The notes beneath the pieces were generated by a model that worked only from the letters and a program-made list of their open reading frames with translations, did not search any database and had not been told where the DNA came from. This document shows, piece by piece, positions 6,588 to 15,100 of a stretch of 29,936 nt of DNA; the first letter of the stretch is position 1; each line of letters begins with the position of its first letter. The position numbers and the translations under genes are program-made. Source of the DNA: a virus. The stretch covers positions 1 through 29,936 of IMG/VR virus record IMGVR_UViG_3300037847_006539; one strand, 5' to 3'.

Positions 6588-6725
6588 ATGTACGCTTTTA
6601 TCTATGAAATCCACTTGGTCATGGCCACAGCCAAACCAGTTCTACAAAATTTGGCCATATCTGCTAGTATATTGGGGATTATGATATATTGGATTTGGGA
6701 ATCGAACAATGGAAAACGAAAATGA
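6588..6725 (+). CDS. 45-residue small membrane peptide
   Basis: The open frame runs from ATG 6588 to TGA 6723-6725, too short for routine gene calling. It has an AAGGA site about eight bases upstream, and its stop overlaps the start of the exonuclease gene as ATGA (6722-6725), so it looks translated and coupled. The product has one hydrophobic stretch (about residues 17-37, including NLAISASILGIMIYWIW) and a charged end NGKRK, consistent with a single membrane span. It is the first product of the rightward transcript. It could be a superinfection-exclusion or host-membrane peptide, but that is only inference. Confidence 0.6.
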   Translation: MYAFIYEIHLVMATAKPVLQNLAISASILGIMIYWIWESNNGKRK

Positions 6726-7300
6726 AAAACCAAGAAATTATCTATCTCGATACTGAAACCACGGGATTGGACCCTGATTATCATGAAATAATCTCTGTTT
6801 GTGTCATACGTCAATCTGATGGCAGAATATATACATGGAAAGCCAATCCAGATTGGCCCGACCATATAGATGATATGGCTGTGACTGTGAACGGATACAC
6901 CCCACAAGATTGGGCCACAGCAATAACACAAAACGAAATGGCCCATGAACTGGGGATGGTCTTGGATGGTGCTGTTATTGTCGGCCACAATCCCAAGTTT
7001 GATTTGTCGTTTATAGAAAACCTATTTTGGCGACATAAGGTCCAATGTAGGATTTCTCATCGTGCCATTGATACCATAACTTTGGCTTATGTGTATCTTG
7101 TCCCTTGGGGGCTGAAATCATTATCATTGGATGGTATCCGTGTTTATCTGGGATGGAAGAAACACAAAATCCATACAGCCCTACAAGATACCCAAGATGT
7201 GAAGAAACTTTTCGAAATCCTGACATCTTGGAAACGATATCTTCTCTATGCCAAGTTGATAAGCCGTTGGATATCACGGAAGATGAAATGGAAAAAGTGA
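6722..7300 (+). CDS. DnaQ-like DEDDh 3'-5' exonuclease
   Basis: This 192-residue protein has all three Exo motifs: Exo I IYLDTETTGLDP with Asp10 and Glu12, Exo II VGHNPKFDLSFIE at about 87-99, and Exo III HTALQDTQD with His151 and Asp156. The histidine puts it in the DEDDh group (DNA polymerase epsilon subunit, RNase T, oligoribonuclease-like). It removes nucleotides from 3' ends of DNA or RNA. No polymerase gene is visible, so it is free-standing and may act in repair, host DNA or RNA turnover, or proofreading of a host enzyme. ATG 6722 gives the ATGA overlap with the small peptide; an upstream ATG at 6689 is rejected. Confidence 0.88.
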   Translation: MKNQEIIYLDTETTGLDPDYHEIISVCVIRQSDGRIYTWKANPDWPDHIDDMAVTVNGYTPQDWATAITQNEMAHELGMVLDGAVIVGHNPKFDLSFIENLFWRHKVQCRISHRAIDTITLAYVYLVPWGLKSLSLDGIRVYLGWKKHKIHTALQDTQDVKKLFEILTSWKRYLLYAKLISRWISRKMKWKK

Positions 7301-7563
7301 GGAGTCCACATTTTTCACAATGGCTATGTAAGCGAAAACGAAAAGACAAATTCAAGTGGAAGGACTTGGCCAATCATCTGGATATCTCCACCCAAGGCGT
7401 GGATAACTATGCCAAAGGCTTTTCCCATCCACAATGTATGAAACTATATCGGCTGTGTGAATTCATAGCCATACACACTAACAAATCCACAGAAGTGGTT
7501 TGGTATGAAGCATTGAAGCCGATTATCAAAGATTATAACCATAAAACAAGGAAAAAAACATGA
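7288..7563 (+). CDS. Small basic HTH-like protein
   Basis: This 91-residue basic protein contains FKWKDLANHLDISTQGVDNYAKG at about residues 22-45, which has the spacing of a helix-turn-helix (DLANHLDIS as the first helix and turn, TQGVDNYAKG as the recognition helix), followed by a helical segment. ATG 7288 has GGAAG seven bases upstream and overlaps the exonuclease end by 13 bases. GTG 7297 is an alternative giving a GTGA overlap. As an early gene opposite the main HTH gene it could be a Cro-like or activator protein. That role is inferred from position and fold only. Confidence 0.65.
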   Translation: MEKVRSPHFSQWLCKRKRKDKFKWKDLANHLDISTQGVDNYAKGFSHPQCMKLYRLCEFIAIHTNKSTEVVWYEALKPIIKDYNHKTRKKT

Positions 7564-7874
7564 GAAGAAGATTCAACCAAGATTTACTTCCATCCAGCTG
7601 GAAGCCCAGGAGTTTTACCAAGATATTTTGTCCAATCTCGTTTGGGGCTTGGGTCAAAACCACCCAAGAAAAATATGATGTCAACACTGTAAGAATGGAA
7701 TCGGCCGGATTTAATCCAGGCACCCTTACAAGATGGAGACAAGGAAAACAGAAAAGAAAGCCTAATTATTCGATGATAGTAAAATTTTGTGAATGCATCC
7801 AAAAGGAATCAACGGAAAAGAATATCCTCGAAAAGCTGATAATAGAAGCTGAACAAAATATGTATGAACAATAA
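7560..7874 (+). CDS. Second small HTH-like protein, weakly recognised
   Basis: This 104-residue basic protein is coupled to the previous gene by an ATGA overlap (7560-7563) and has AAGGA seven bases before its ATG. The middle section, EKYDVNTVRMESAGFNPGTLTRWRQG followed by a lysine-rich turn and a helix, resembles a helix-turn-helix with GTLTRWRQG as the recognition part. Its arrangement parallels its neighbour, so the two may be diverged relatives or form a regulatory pair. Function is not established. Confidence 0.6.
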   Translation: MRRRFNQDLLPSSWKPRSFTKIFCPISFGAWVKTTQEKYDVNTVRMESAGFNPGTLTRWRQGKQKRKPNYSMIVKFCECIQKESTEKNILEKLIIEAEQNMYEQ

Positions 7875-7888
7875 ATAGAGACAGAACC

Positions 7889-8527
7889 ATGATACACATT
7901 TACAATCAAGATTGTATGGAAGCCATGGCATCCATGCAAGATAACCAATTCGATTTGGCCATAGTGGACCCACCATATGGTATAGGCATAGATGGCCAGA
8001 AAGAATCTATATGTAAGAATCCAAAGCATAATAGAAAATATTTTGAACACAAGGGATGGGATACAAAACCACCTTCAAAAAAATACTTTGATGAATTATT
8101 TCGTGTTTCAAAAAATCAAATAATATGGGGCGCTAATTATTATCCACAATATCTTTTCTCCTCAAAGGGCTGGATAATATGGGATAAAGGCCAAAAAGGA
8201 TTAACAATGTCAGATTGTGAACTTGCATTTTCTTCTTTTAATCGCGCCACTCGAATATTTGTATGTAATCGTAGGGCATTAGCGCAAGAAGGAACGATTC
8301 ACCCCACACAAAAGCCTATAAAACTATATACTTGGATTCTTGATAAGTATGCCAAGAAGGGGTGGAAGATATTGGATACCCATCTGGGAAGTGGTTCTTC
8401 TGCCATAGCTGCCCATAATATGGGCTATGAGTTCCATGGATACGAGCTGGACAAGGAATATTATCTGGCAGCCAAAGAAAGACTGGAAAACCACCAAAGA
8501 CAATTAAAACTTCCATTGGAGATATAG
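7889..8527 (+). CDS. DNA methyltransferase, N6-adenine or N4-cytosine, beta-type order
   Basis: This 212-residue protein has the catalytic motif DPPYG at 27-31 first, HPTQKP at 138-143, then the SAM-binding segment ILDTHLGSGSSAIAA near 161-175 followed by YELDKEYYLAAKERL. This order (catalytic before SAM-binding) defines the beta class that includes CcrM-like enzymes, not the alpha class of Dam. It methylates exocyclic amino groups of A or C in an unknown site. No endonuclease is adjacent, so it is an orphan. The gene is visibly more AT-rich than its neighbours, suggesting more recent acquisition. It lies on the opposite arm of the switch from the C5-methylase. Confidence 0.9.
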   Translation: MIHIYNQDCMEAMASMQDNQFDLAIVDPPYGIGIDGQKESICKNPKHNRKYFEHKGWDTKPPSKKYFDELFRVSKNQIIWGANYYPQYLFSSKGWIIWDKGQKGLTMSDCELAFSSFNRATRIFVCNRRALAQEGTIHPTQKPIKLYTWILDKYAKKGWKILDTHLGSGSSAIAAHNMGYEFHGYELDKEYYLAAKERLENHQRQLKLPLEI

Positions 8528-8531
8528 AACC

Positions 8532-8870
8532 ATGATAATTATTTTGTATCACATAAAGGATTTTGAATCCTATACCAGAACACAAACCCCAAGAAGTGTT
8601 GGGCCCATTGCCATCAACGTCCAACAAATTTCATCCATCGTTCCCATGGAACTGTGGGTGGATGGGAACGAAAAGAACAGAAATATCACCCAAGTAACAA
8701 TGGCCAATGGAACGGTATACTATGCCAATCATTCTATGGATGAAATGGATGGAATGTTACGTGGAATAACCTGTGTTCATGACTATAGGCCAGAACATGG
8801 AAGCCATTATTTAGTCCCTCACGAATACGAAAAGCCGGAGCATTTCCATGATATTGAAGACCTTATATAA
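8532..8870 (+). CDS. Unknown protein with a small beta-rich region
   Basis: This is a 112-residue protein. Residues 24-70 (GPIAINVQQISSIVPMELW, then ITQVTMANGTVYYANHSMDEMD) alternate as short beta strands with a NG turn, faintly like FlbD-type or other small beta regulators. The similarity is too weak for a name. The C-terminus is rich in His and acidic residues (HYLVPHEYEKPEHFHDIEDLI). It follows the methylase by four bases and its 3' end overlaps the SWIM gene by 23 bases. The leaders of this gene and the methylase share AGAACCATGATA. Confidence 0.65.
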   Translation: MIIILYHIKDFESYTRTQTPRSVGPIAINVQQISSIVPMELWVDGNEKNRNITQVTMANGTVYYANHSMDEMDGMLRGITCVHDYRPEHGSHYLVPHEYEKPEHFHDIEDLI

Positions 8871-9066
8871 GAAATCGTATGACATCCCAAAGCATGGAAA
8901 ATGCTTATATTGGGAACTGGATGTAAAGGGATACTGGGTTTCCCTACGATACATCCCAGCCAAAGGATTTTGGGGTTATTGTACTTGTGTAGCTGGCCAA
9001 TATCGGAAACCATGTAAACATCTACATTTTGGAATAGAAGCCATGAAAAAAGAGGAAGGATTATAA
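8848..9066 (+). CDS. SWIM-type zinc-finger miniprotein
   Basis: This 72-residue protein ends with YCTCVAGQYRKPCKHLHFGIEAM, which has the CxC...CxH spacing of the SWIM zinc finger (Cys, Cys, Cys and His). SWIM fingers occur in transposases, helicases and plant and bacterial proteins and bind DNA or protein; here the finger makes up most of the protein. GGAG lies seven bases upstream of ATG 8848, and the gene overlaps its upstream neighbour by 23 bases. It closes the rightward operon. The leftward terminator of the late operon lies within its last codons, and the rightward terminator follows at 9105. Confidence 0.75.
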   Translation: MILKTLYKKSYDIPKHGKCLYWELDVKGYWVSLRYIPAKGFWGYCTCVAGQYRKPCKHLHFGIEAMKKEEGL

Positions 9067-9075
9067 TCCCTCCTC
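9046..9075 (-). terminator. Leftward terminator closing the late operon
   Basis: On the minus strand the arms 9064-9075 and 9052-9063 pair with one mismatch in 12 and are followed by six T residues (9051-9046). The late operon ends at 9134, so this is its expected Rho-independent terminator. It lies within the 3' end of the opposing SWIM gene. Confidence 0.7.
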
Positions 9076-9104
9076 TCCATGCAAGTCAATATTTTCTCTA
9101 TCCA

Positions 9105-9134
9105 CCCATGGAAAACCCATGGGCTTTTTTATTT
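9105..9134 (+). terminator. Rightward terminator closing the rightward early operon
   Basis: The stem CCCATGG (9105-9111), a five-base loop and CCATGGG (9117-9123) is followed by C and a T-rich run (9125-9134). It is a clear Rho-independent terminator for the operon that ends at 9066. Confidence 0.75.
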
Positions 9135-9523
9135 TAACCGATTTCTTTTCGTATTTCTTCTTTCAGTTCTATTTTTTCCACTTTGCTTTTTACGGCTTTC
9201 AAATCTTCCAGAGCGTGGAATATCTTCCGAATCTGCTTTTCCAAAGCCTGAATTCTTGCTTCCAACTGAGTAACCAAAGCATCCCTATCCGCGTTCAGTT
9301 CCTTGATAACCGATTCGAATCTGGTTCTTAGCTGAACCTCTTCTTCTTTGGCTTCTGTCCTCATTTCCTTAATTTGGTCCATCTGCTCTTTTCGGATGGT
9401 TTCCATCTTTTCCCGTTGTTCTTTCAAGTCCTTTTGGGCTGTGAGATATTGCCAGATAATAAACCCCAAGAATGGGAAATTGGACAGCATATCCACCAAA
9501 AAAGTTCCTGTATCCATAGACAT
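9134..9523 (-). CDS. Holin-like or lysis-associated membrane coiled-coil protein
   Basis: This 129-residue protein has one hydrophobic segment (NFPFLGFIIWQYL, about residues 15-27) near the N-terminus, then a long charged heptad-rich coiled coil to the end. The arrangement recalls BhlA/UviB-type holin-like proteins or an inner-membrane spanin, and the gene directly follows the endolysin, where lysis helpers lie. ATG 9523 is chosen because it forms the TGATATG junction with the endolysin stop that is also seen at 15407 and 19631. Which lysis role it has, if any, cannot be fixed from the sequence. Confidence 0.6.
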   Translation of the reverse strand: MSMDTGTFLVDMLSNFPFLGFIIWQYLTAQKDLKEQREKMETIRKEQMDQIKEMRTEAKEEEVQLRTRFESVIKELNADRDALVTQLEARIQALEKQIRKIFHALEDLKAVKSKVEKIELKEEIRKEIG

Positions 9524-9524
9524 A

Positions 9525-10385
9525 TCAAACCCCCAAGTATTCAACCATATCCAAGCCCCCACAGTCTATCTTCTTATTGGAGACATGAAAATGGTGTACA
9601 AATCCTTTCCACTTTCCTTTGGTGGCTGGTTCATAGAGATTATCTATCATCTGGCCATTCTTTATTGGACATCGTAACGGAATATCACAAGCATGGGCCA
9701 CAGCCTTCCAAAGGGCTTGAAGGGCTTTCATCTGGATGGGATAGAAACCCATATGTGGTTCCAGCTTCTTCCCTCTGACAGTTCCACCCCACAATGGTCG
9801 TTCTGGAAATCCGTTCTTGGTATACCATGATTGATATTTTGGATAATACGCGTTGGCAACCTCGACACCGATGGCAAATTTATTTGTGTTTCCAGCGTGG
9901 AAGGTGATGTGTTGCATATCACAAGTTTGGTATATGGTTCCATCATTATCAATCAAGAAGTGGACCGACAATCCACGCTTATCCAATACCCTTTGGCATA
10001 TGGAAGAAGAAAGGCATACATCCCAATGGTTTACAAAAATCTTTGGCTCCCTTGGTTCACCAATCACCTTTCTATAATGTTTGGCTTTGTGGCCACCATC
10101 TTCATCCCAGAGAACAACCCGTTCCCACTCGATATCAAAAAAGTTTCCATCATAGACAATCTTCTTTGTTCCTGGGGAAACTTCTTTGGGTTCCCACTTT
10201 GATATTTCGGATTCTCTCTTTACAAAGATACGTCTATATGTGGCGGGTCCACATAATCCATCATCGTCCAATCCATGTTCCCTTTGGAATTCCATAATGG
10301 CTTCATCCAATATTCTTCCAAAGGAATCAACACCAAACCATTGTGGGGTCCATCCAAATTTCCTAGCTGAATCTTGATTATACAT
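9525..10385 (-). CDS. Endolysin: N-acetylmuramoyl-L-alanine amidase with peptidoglycan-binding domain
   Basis: This is a 286-residue protein. Residues 5-52 resemble a peptidoglycan-binding repeat (EFQREHGLDDDGLCGPAT). Residues about 115-275 are an amidase_2 domain: FVNHWDVC gives the first zinc ligand, TFHAGNTNKFAIGVEVAN the second His and acid, and GFVHHFHVSNKKIDCGG the C-terminal ligands. It cuts the amide bond between muramic acid and the stem peptide at lysis. No signal peptide is seen, so it needs a holin, for which the next gene is a candidate. ATG 10385 fits AGG ten bases upstream; 10394 is also possible. Confidence 0.9.
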   Translation of the reverse strand: MYNQDSARKFGWTPQWFGVDSFGRILDEAIMEFQREHGLDDDGLCGPATYRRIFVKRESEISKWEPKEVSPGTKKIVYDGNFFDIEWERVVLWDEDGGHKAKHYRKVIGEPREPKIFVNHWDVCLSSSICQRVLDKRGLSVHFLIDNDGTIYQTCDMQHITFHAGNTNKFAIGVEVANAYYPKYQSWYTKNGFPERPLWGGTVRGKKLEPHMGFYPIQMKALQALWKAVAHACDIPLRCPIKNGQMIDNLYEPATKGKWKGFVHHFHVSNKKIDCGGLDMVEYLGV

Positions 10386-12105
10386 TTCTTTCATACCTGT
10401 TTGGGTTTTCGTCAATCTTCATATCTATAAGCCAACGGCCACCACTGAAAACTTTCTGAATGATTTGGCACCGATGGTTATTCAGTCCAATATCATTATC
10501 AGTTATCTCCACTATATCACCCAATACAAGATAACCATATCGAATAGATACACTATATTGTACCGTTCTTGTGGGTAGTGCTTCCCTTTCCAAGATATCT
10601 TGGGCTATCCTTTGGGCAGTGAGATTCGAATAACAATAATCCAGTTCTATAACTTTCTTCTTCTTCCCATATCTTTGGATGGATATCATGGATTTGGGAT
10701 GGGCTATATATGCCGTACTGGATAACGTTCCACCAGCTGGGATAACATTGGAAACCTGAACGAATGTGGTGAAATCATCCACCACCCCATTTCTGGCATA
10801 TCTCACAGTGATAACATTGGAAACATCTTCTGGGGTGTTTTCCGTTGTTACTGGGCCAAACCTTTGGAAATCCGGTCCCTCTATGATGGATAATCTTGGG
10901 CTTAGGTCAATCCCACTTTGGGCCATATCAAGAACGGGTTTCAGTCCATATGGACCATTCACGACATGGATGGGAAGATGGGCCAGAATATTCTTTTGGA
11001 GCCACTGAAACACTGTGATTTTATCATCATTGACGTATCCAGCGAATTCGTATTGATTGAGATATGGCCTAAGTGAATTCCATGCTTCATAATCGATATC
11101 GTCCGTTAGTTCACTCAGTAACCACAAACAGATATCACCAGCCCCAGAAAGGTTTCCTGTTCCCACTGGATTGGGATACGCCCCACCATCATCCCACTCA
11201 ACCCATACTTGTCTATCTGTATTGGCCGCTACACTTTGTGGGATGTGGCTGGAATTCAATATCTTGACGTATGTATATACTCGATTATCTATATTTACAA
11301 AGGTGAATATGTTGGAACTATCTGTTTCACCAGTATTGGAAAACAGATTCACAGAAGAAGCATTGGTGACATGGCCAGCCACAAGATAATACACTGGTTG
11401 ACCAGCCGCCCCACTATCAAAGGCAATAACATAAGCTGGGGTTATGGGTATACTGGCATCCAAACCATTCGAATGTTCAACCCCATGGAGTTCACCGAAT
11501 ACCCATGGAATGGCCTTCCCTCTATGAATATCCTGAACCTCCACCAATCCGCGTTCATATGTGAAGTCGGGTTCCACATATAAAGCATTGGAACAAGATA
11601 CATCCTCGATATACATATTCTCACCAATAACCGTAGCCAATAAGCCTTGGGAAGAAATGAATACTTCATTCTCTATACTGAATTCCACATATCCGGTTTC
11701 CTGCTCTGGATGCCCATATACTGGGGTGGTGATAATACCTTGGAAGATGATGGGTCTGTTCCCATATTCCGTTATAATCTGGCCATTCTGGACAAGTACA
11801 TAACCAATTTTGGCCTTGGAACCTTCAATGAACTTTCCATTCATTTGGTCTTGGGCTATGTTCCTATCTGGGAAGGTGATGGCGATGGATATGGAATCGG
11901 CTTCTATCGATATATCCCCAACTTGTTTCAGTGATTGGGAAACTTCCACATCTTCCAATCCACCCACATATGGATATGATTTCCCATCATCATCTTCCAA
12001 ATCCAAAGTGATGGTGGCAAATCTATATTCTTCTCCGAGATATTCTATTTCCAACGTCCATATAATATCGACATCTTCCCAATCTGTACGTGACCCATAA
12101 AACAT
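10378..12105 (-). CDS. Tail tip or baseplate-hub-like protein
   Basis: This is a 575-residue protein. Its beta-rich N-terminus (WTLEIEYLGEEYRFATI), long middle and C-terminal segment (AQDILEREALPTRTVQYSVS, then LVLGDIVEITDNDIGL) resemble phage tail tip or hub proteins, where the latter is an OB-like hub region. The gene lies between the large tip/receptor protein and the endolysin, the usual place. It starts in a TAATG overlap at 12105. Its role is to build the distal tail end with the 1100-residue neighbour. Assignment is by order, size and general pattern, not by a diagnostic motif. Confidence 0.65.
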   Translation of the reverse strand: MFYGSRTDWEDVDIIWTLEIEYLGEEYRFATITLDLEDDDGKSYPYVGGLEDVEVSQSLKQVGDISIEADSISIAITFPDRNIAQDQMNGKFIEGSKAKIGYVLVQNGQIITEYGNRPIIFQGIITTPVYGHPEQETGYVEFSIENEVFISSQGLLATVIGENMYIEDVSCSNALYVEPDFTYERGLVEVQDIHRGKAIPWVFGELHGVEHSNGLDASIPITPAYVIAFDSGAAGQPVYYLVAGHVTNASSVNLFSNTGETDSSNIFTFVNIDNRVYTYVKILNSSHIPQSVAANTDRQVWVEWDDGGAYPNPVGTGNLSGAGDICLWLLSELTDDIDYEAWNSLRPYLNQYEFAGYVNDDKITVFQWLQKNILAHLPIHVVNGPYGLKPVLDMAQSGIDLSPRLSIIEGPDFQRFGPVTTENTPEDVSNVITVRYARNGVVDDFTTFVQVSNVIPAGGTLSSTAYIAHPKSMISIQRYGKKKKVIELDYCYSNLTAQRIAQDILEREALPTRTVQYSVSIRYGYLVLGDIVEITDNDIGLNNHRCQIIQKVFSGGRWLIDMKIDENPNRYERNV

Positions 12106-15100
12106 TATGTTACCTGCTTCATGTTGATGGTGGCAATTCGGAACACTTCACCGGTTTGGCTTTGGAGCTCATCACCTACCACGTGTTCTATCTGAATATC
12201 ACTTTCCAACGTTACCATAACTTGTTCATCCACTCGACCAAGATATCTTTTATCCTCAGAAGATGAAGTGGATTTGGATATGTTGGGAAGATATACAAAG
12301 TGTTTCTTGGAACCTTGGACATAATCAAGGAAACCCAACATCAAATCTGGGGCCTCATTGTTCACCGCTATGGGTTCCGCGTTGGCAGTGGTGGAAGATA
12401 CCCAATAATCCACAGTGGGTTCACTTCCTTGTAACTGGGAAATATCGATTCCATCCGTCCAAGCCAAGGAATATATCCTTTGTGGTGGCCTAAGTTCTCT
12501 TGAATATCTCATTCCATCTTGTGTTTCTATGGTTTCCGTACCACTTTCCATAGATATCGTTCTTCCTCTTCCGTATTGTCGCCCAGGAATAATTACGGGT
12601 CCAATAATCACTTCACCGATTCGTATATCGTTATGATAGGTCACTTGGCTATCTATTACCAGTTTGAATCCACTGGCTTGGATGCCATTGAAGTTTATCA
12701 CCATGGAAAAGTCTTTTGGGATGAGATAAACAGATGTGGCCCCTGATGGTGGTGGGGTTTCGAATGTTATTGTGGATTGTTTCGTTCCAGTGGCTGTTCC
12801 TCCAAATTTTCCTTCTGTATTGGAAACTATCTTATGGGCTTGGGCTGTTTCACCAACGGAGAAGAAAGCCGTCCACCCGATAAGTTCATTCAAAGTGAAG
12901 TAAGGCTGTGTCATGGTGGCATCCCCACGAATCGTTCTCCCTTTTACAGTACACCCACATCTTATTTGGTTGGATACATTGGCAAGAGAAACCCACGTGG
13001 TCCCATTGTGATAAAACAGTTCTCCACTTCTCCAATTTACATTGGCAAAATGGAACCCCACCAAATCATTGGGCATATGTTCCACCAATGATGTACCTGT
13101 ATCACTGTATAACTTCCATGATATGGTTTGGGCAGCCACTGAACCACTGGCCACGGCTTCACTTCTCCATGTTATTCTTGGGCTTGGGCTGGAAGATTGG
13201 AACGTGTTTCCAATCGGATAATCAAACTGTGGAAGAATCTGGAACTCTTCTCCTTCATAAGTGGACCCATCAGTGGAAGATATCGATACATTATCATACA
13301 CATATGTAAATTGGCCCAATGGTGGATATGGCATAGAAGCACAATCATCAGGGTTTTCAAAGCCAAAAGCCATTTGTCTCCCAGTGGCCGTAAGATTGGA
13401 TACGTGAAACTCATTCCAGTTTGTGGAATAATTACTGGCATATGTAAGATGCCCAAATCGAACCAGCTGGCCAGCCCCAGAAGAAGCCCCAGCCGAAACA
13501 GTCCCAGCATCAATAAGAACAGTCCATTCCCGTGTTTCATCATAATCCAAGGTACGAAACCATCCTGAAACCTTATTATCAGCCATGGCAAAGATGATAT
13601 CCACCCCATTGGTGTTTGTGTGTGATACTGTGGCCAAAGTGGTAGAAGCCCCCACATCTTCCACCACGATTTGGGTGGGAGTAATATAGACACCAATTTT
13701 ATATCTATTACTTCCATTATCTGTCTCGAGAAGAAAGCCCCTTTGGGATGTGGTGGCATTTCCACCAGTATCCACAATCAGAGAACAACGAATGATAACC
13801 CCTTGGGAAACATAATTGGAGCTGGTTCCAGTGGTTGGAAGATTGTTCCATGTATAATGCCTTTCAGCCGTTGCAACACTGGAAGAAGATATTCTTAGAT
13901 AACCACCAGTGATAGAATCGGTTCCAGTTCCTCCCACAGTCAATCCAGTGATATCACTGGGAACATCCATTGGAAGATAGTTCCTGATGAAGCCAACCCG
14001 CCCCCAATCGGCTTCATCCCCAGCATAATCATTCTGTGGAAGATTGACAGTGGAATAACCTCCCAAATATGTCATGAGAACAGAATTATCTATGATGGTG
14101 GAACTGTCCATATTTGAGACAATCACCCCACGGCCAAGCCAATGAACGGCCGTAAGATTGGATAATCTTGTGGTACTATCATCACAATTTAAAACCACTC
14201 CTTGGGATACAGAGAAGTTTCCATTGGTGTATCTGAATGTAATCCCATCAGAAGAATATCTGGCATTTATGAAATCATTGGAACCACCACTGTATATATA
14301 TAGATATACACTGCCATCATCGTTTATCAACATGGCCAAATCTCCACCCGTCATATAATCATTGGAACCAGTGGTGGCACTGGGGGCCGATATCGTTACA
14401 AATCCACTACTTTCCCGAAGAAGATGGATATTGCTGAATGGGTTGGGGAGTTCCATATAGTGAACATTGGATGTATCTGAAACATAGCTGAAAACATATC
14501 TTCCCAATCTCTTCCCAAGGTCTATCATTCTGAATGAATTGCTTTCCAGATTGGTGGTGGTACTCAATAGGGAAAATGTTCCACCTGAATCTATGGATAC
14601 ATATTGGAATAGCTGATTTCTTTTGGTGGTGGATGTATCGTTATATTCTGTCTCGACCAATAAAACGATGGAACCACTGATGGATTCCATTCTCATTCTC
14701 TGAACGTCGTGTGTAGTGACACCAGAACCAGAAGTGTTTCCCACAGAAATGGAGAGCTCCCAACCTTGTCGTGATACATTGGTCCATGAAACTCCATCAT
14801 CTTGGGAACGGTATATTCTTACATTGGCCTTTCCATCATCTTCCAGAAGATGGGCCAAAAGAATGGAACCATCTTCCAATTCACACATACAGGATATGAT
14901 TTGTTGTGTTCTGGATGCAAAGGCTGGGAAAGTGTACACTGTGGAAGTGGTACTGGAACCCGTCTTGGGAAGCCGACGAACAAATACTGTATCACTGGTG
15001 AAATCGTGAAAGATGGCTATCAATAATGTATTGGAAGATGTGACCAAACTATCTTGGATAAAGTAATTATTGGATAGTGCTGTGGATATATCTTGGTATT

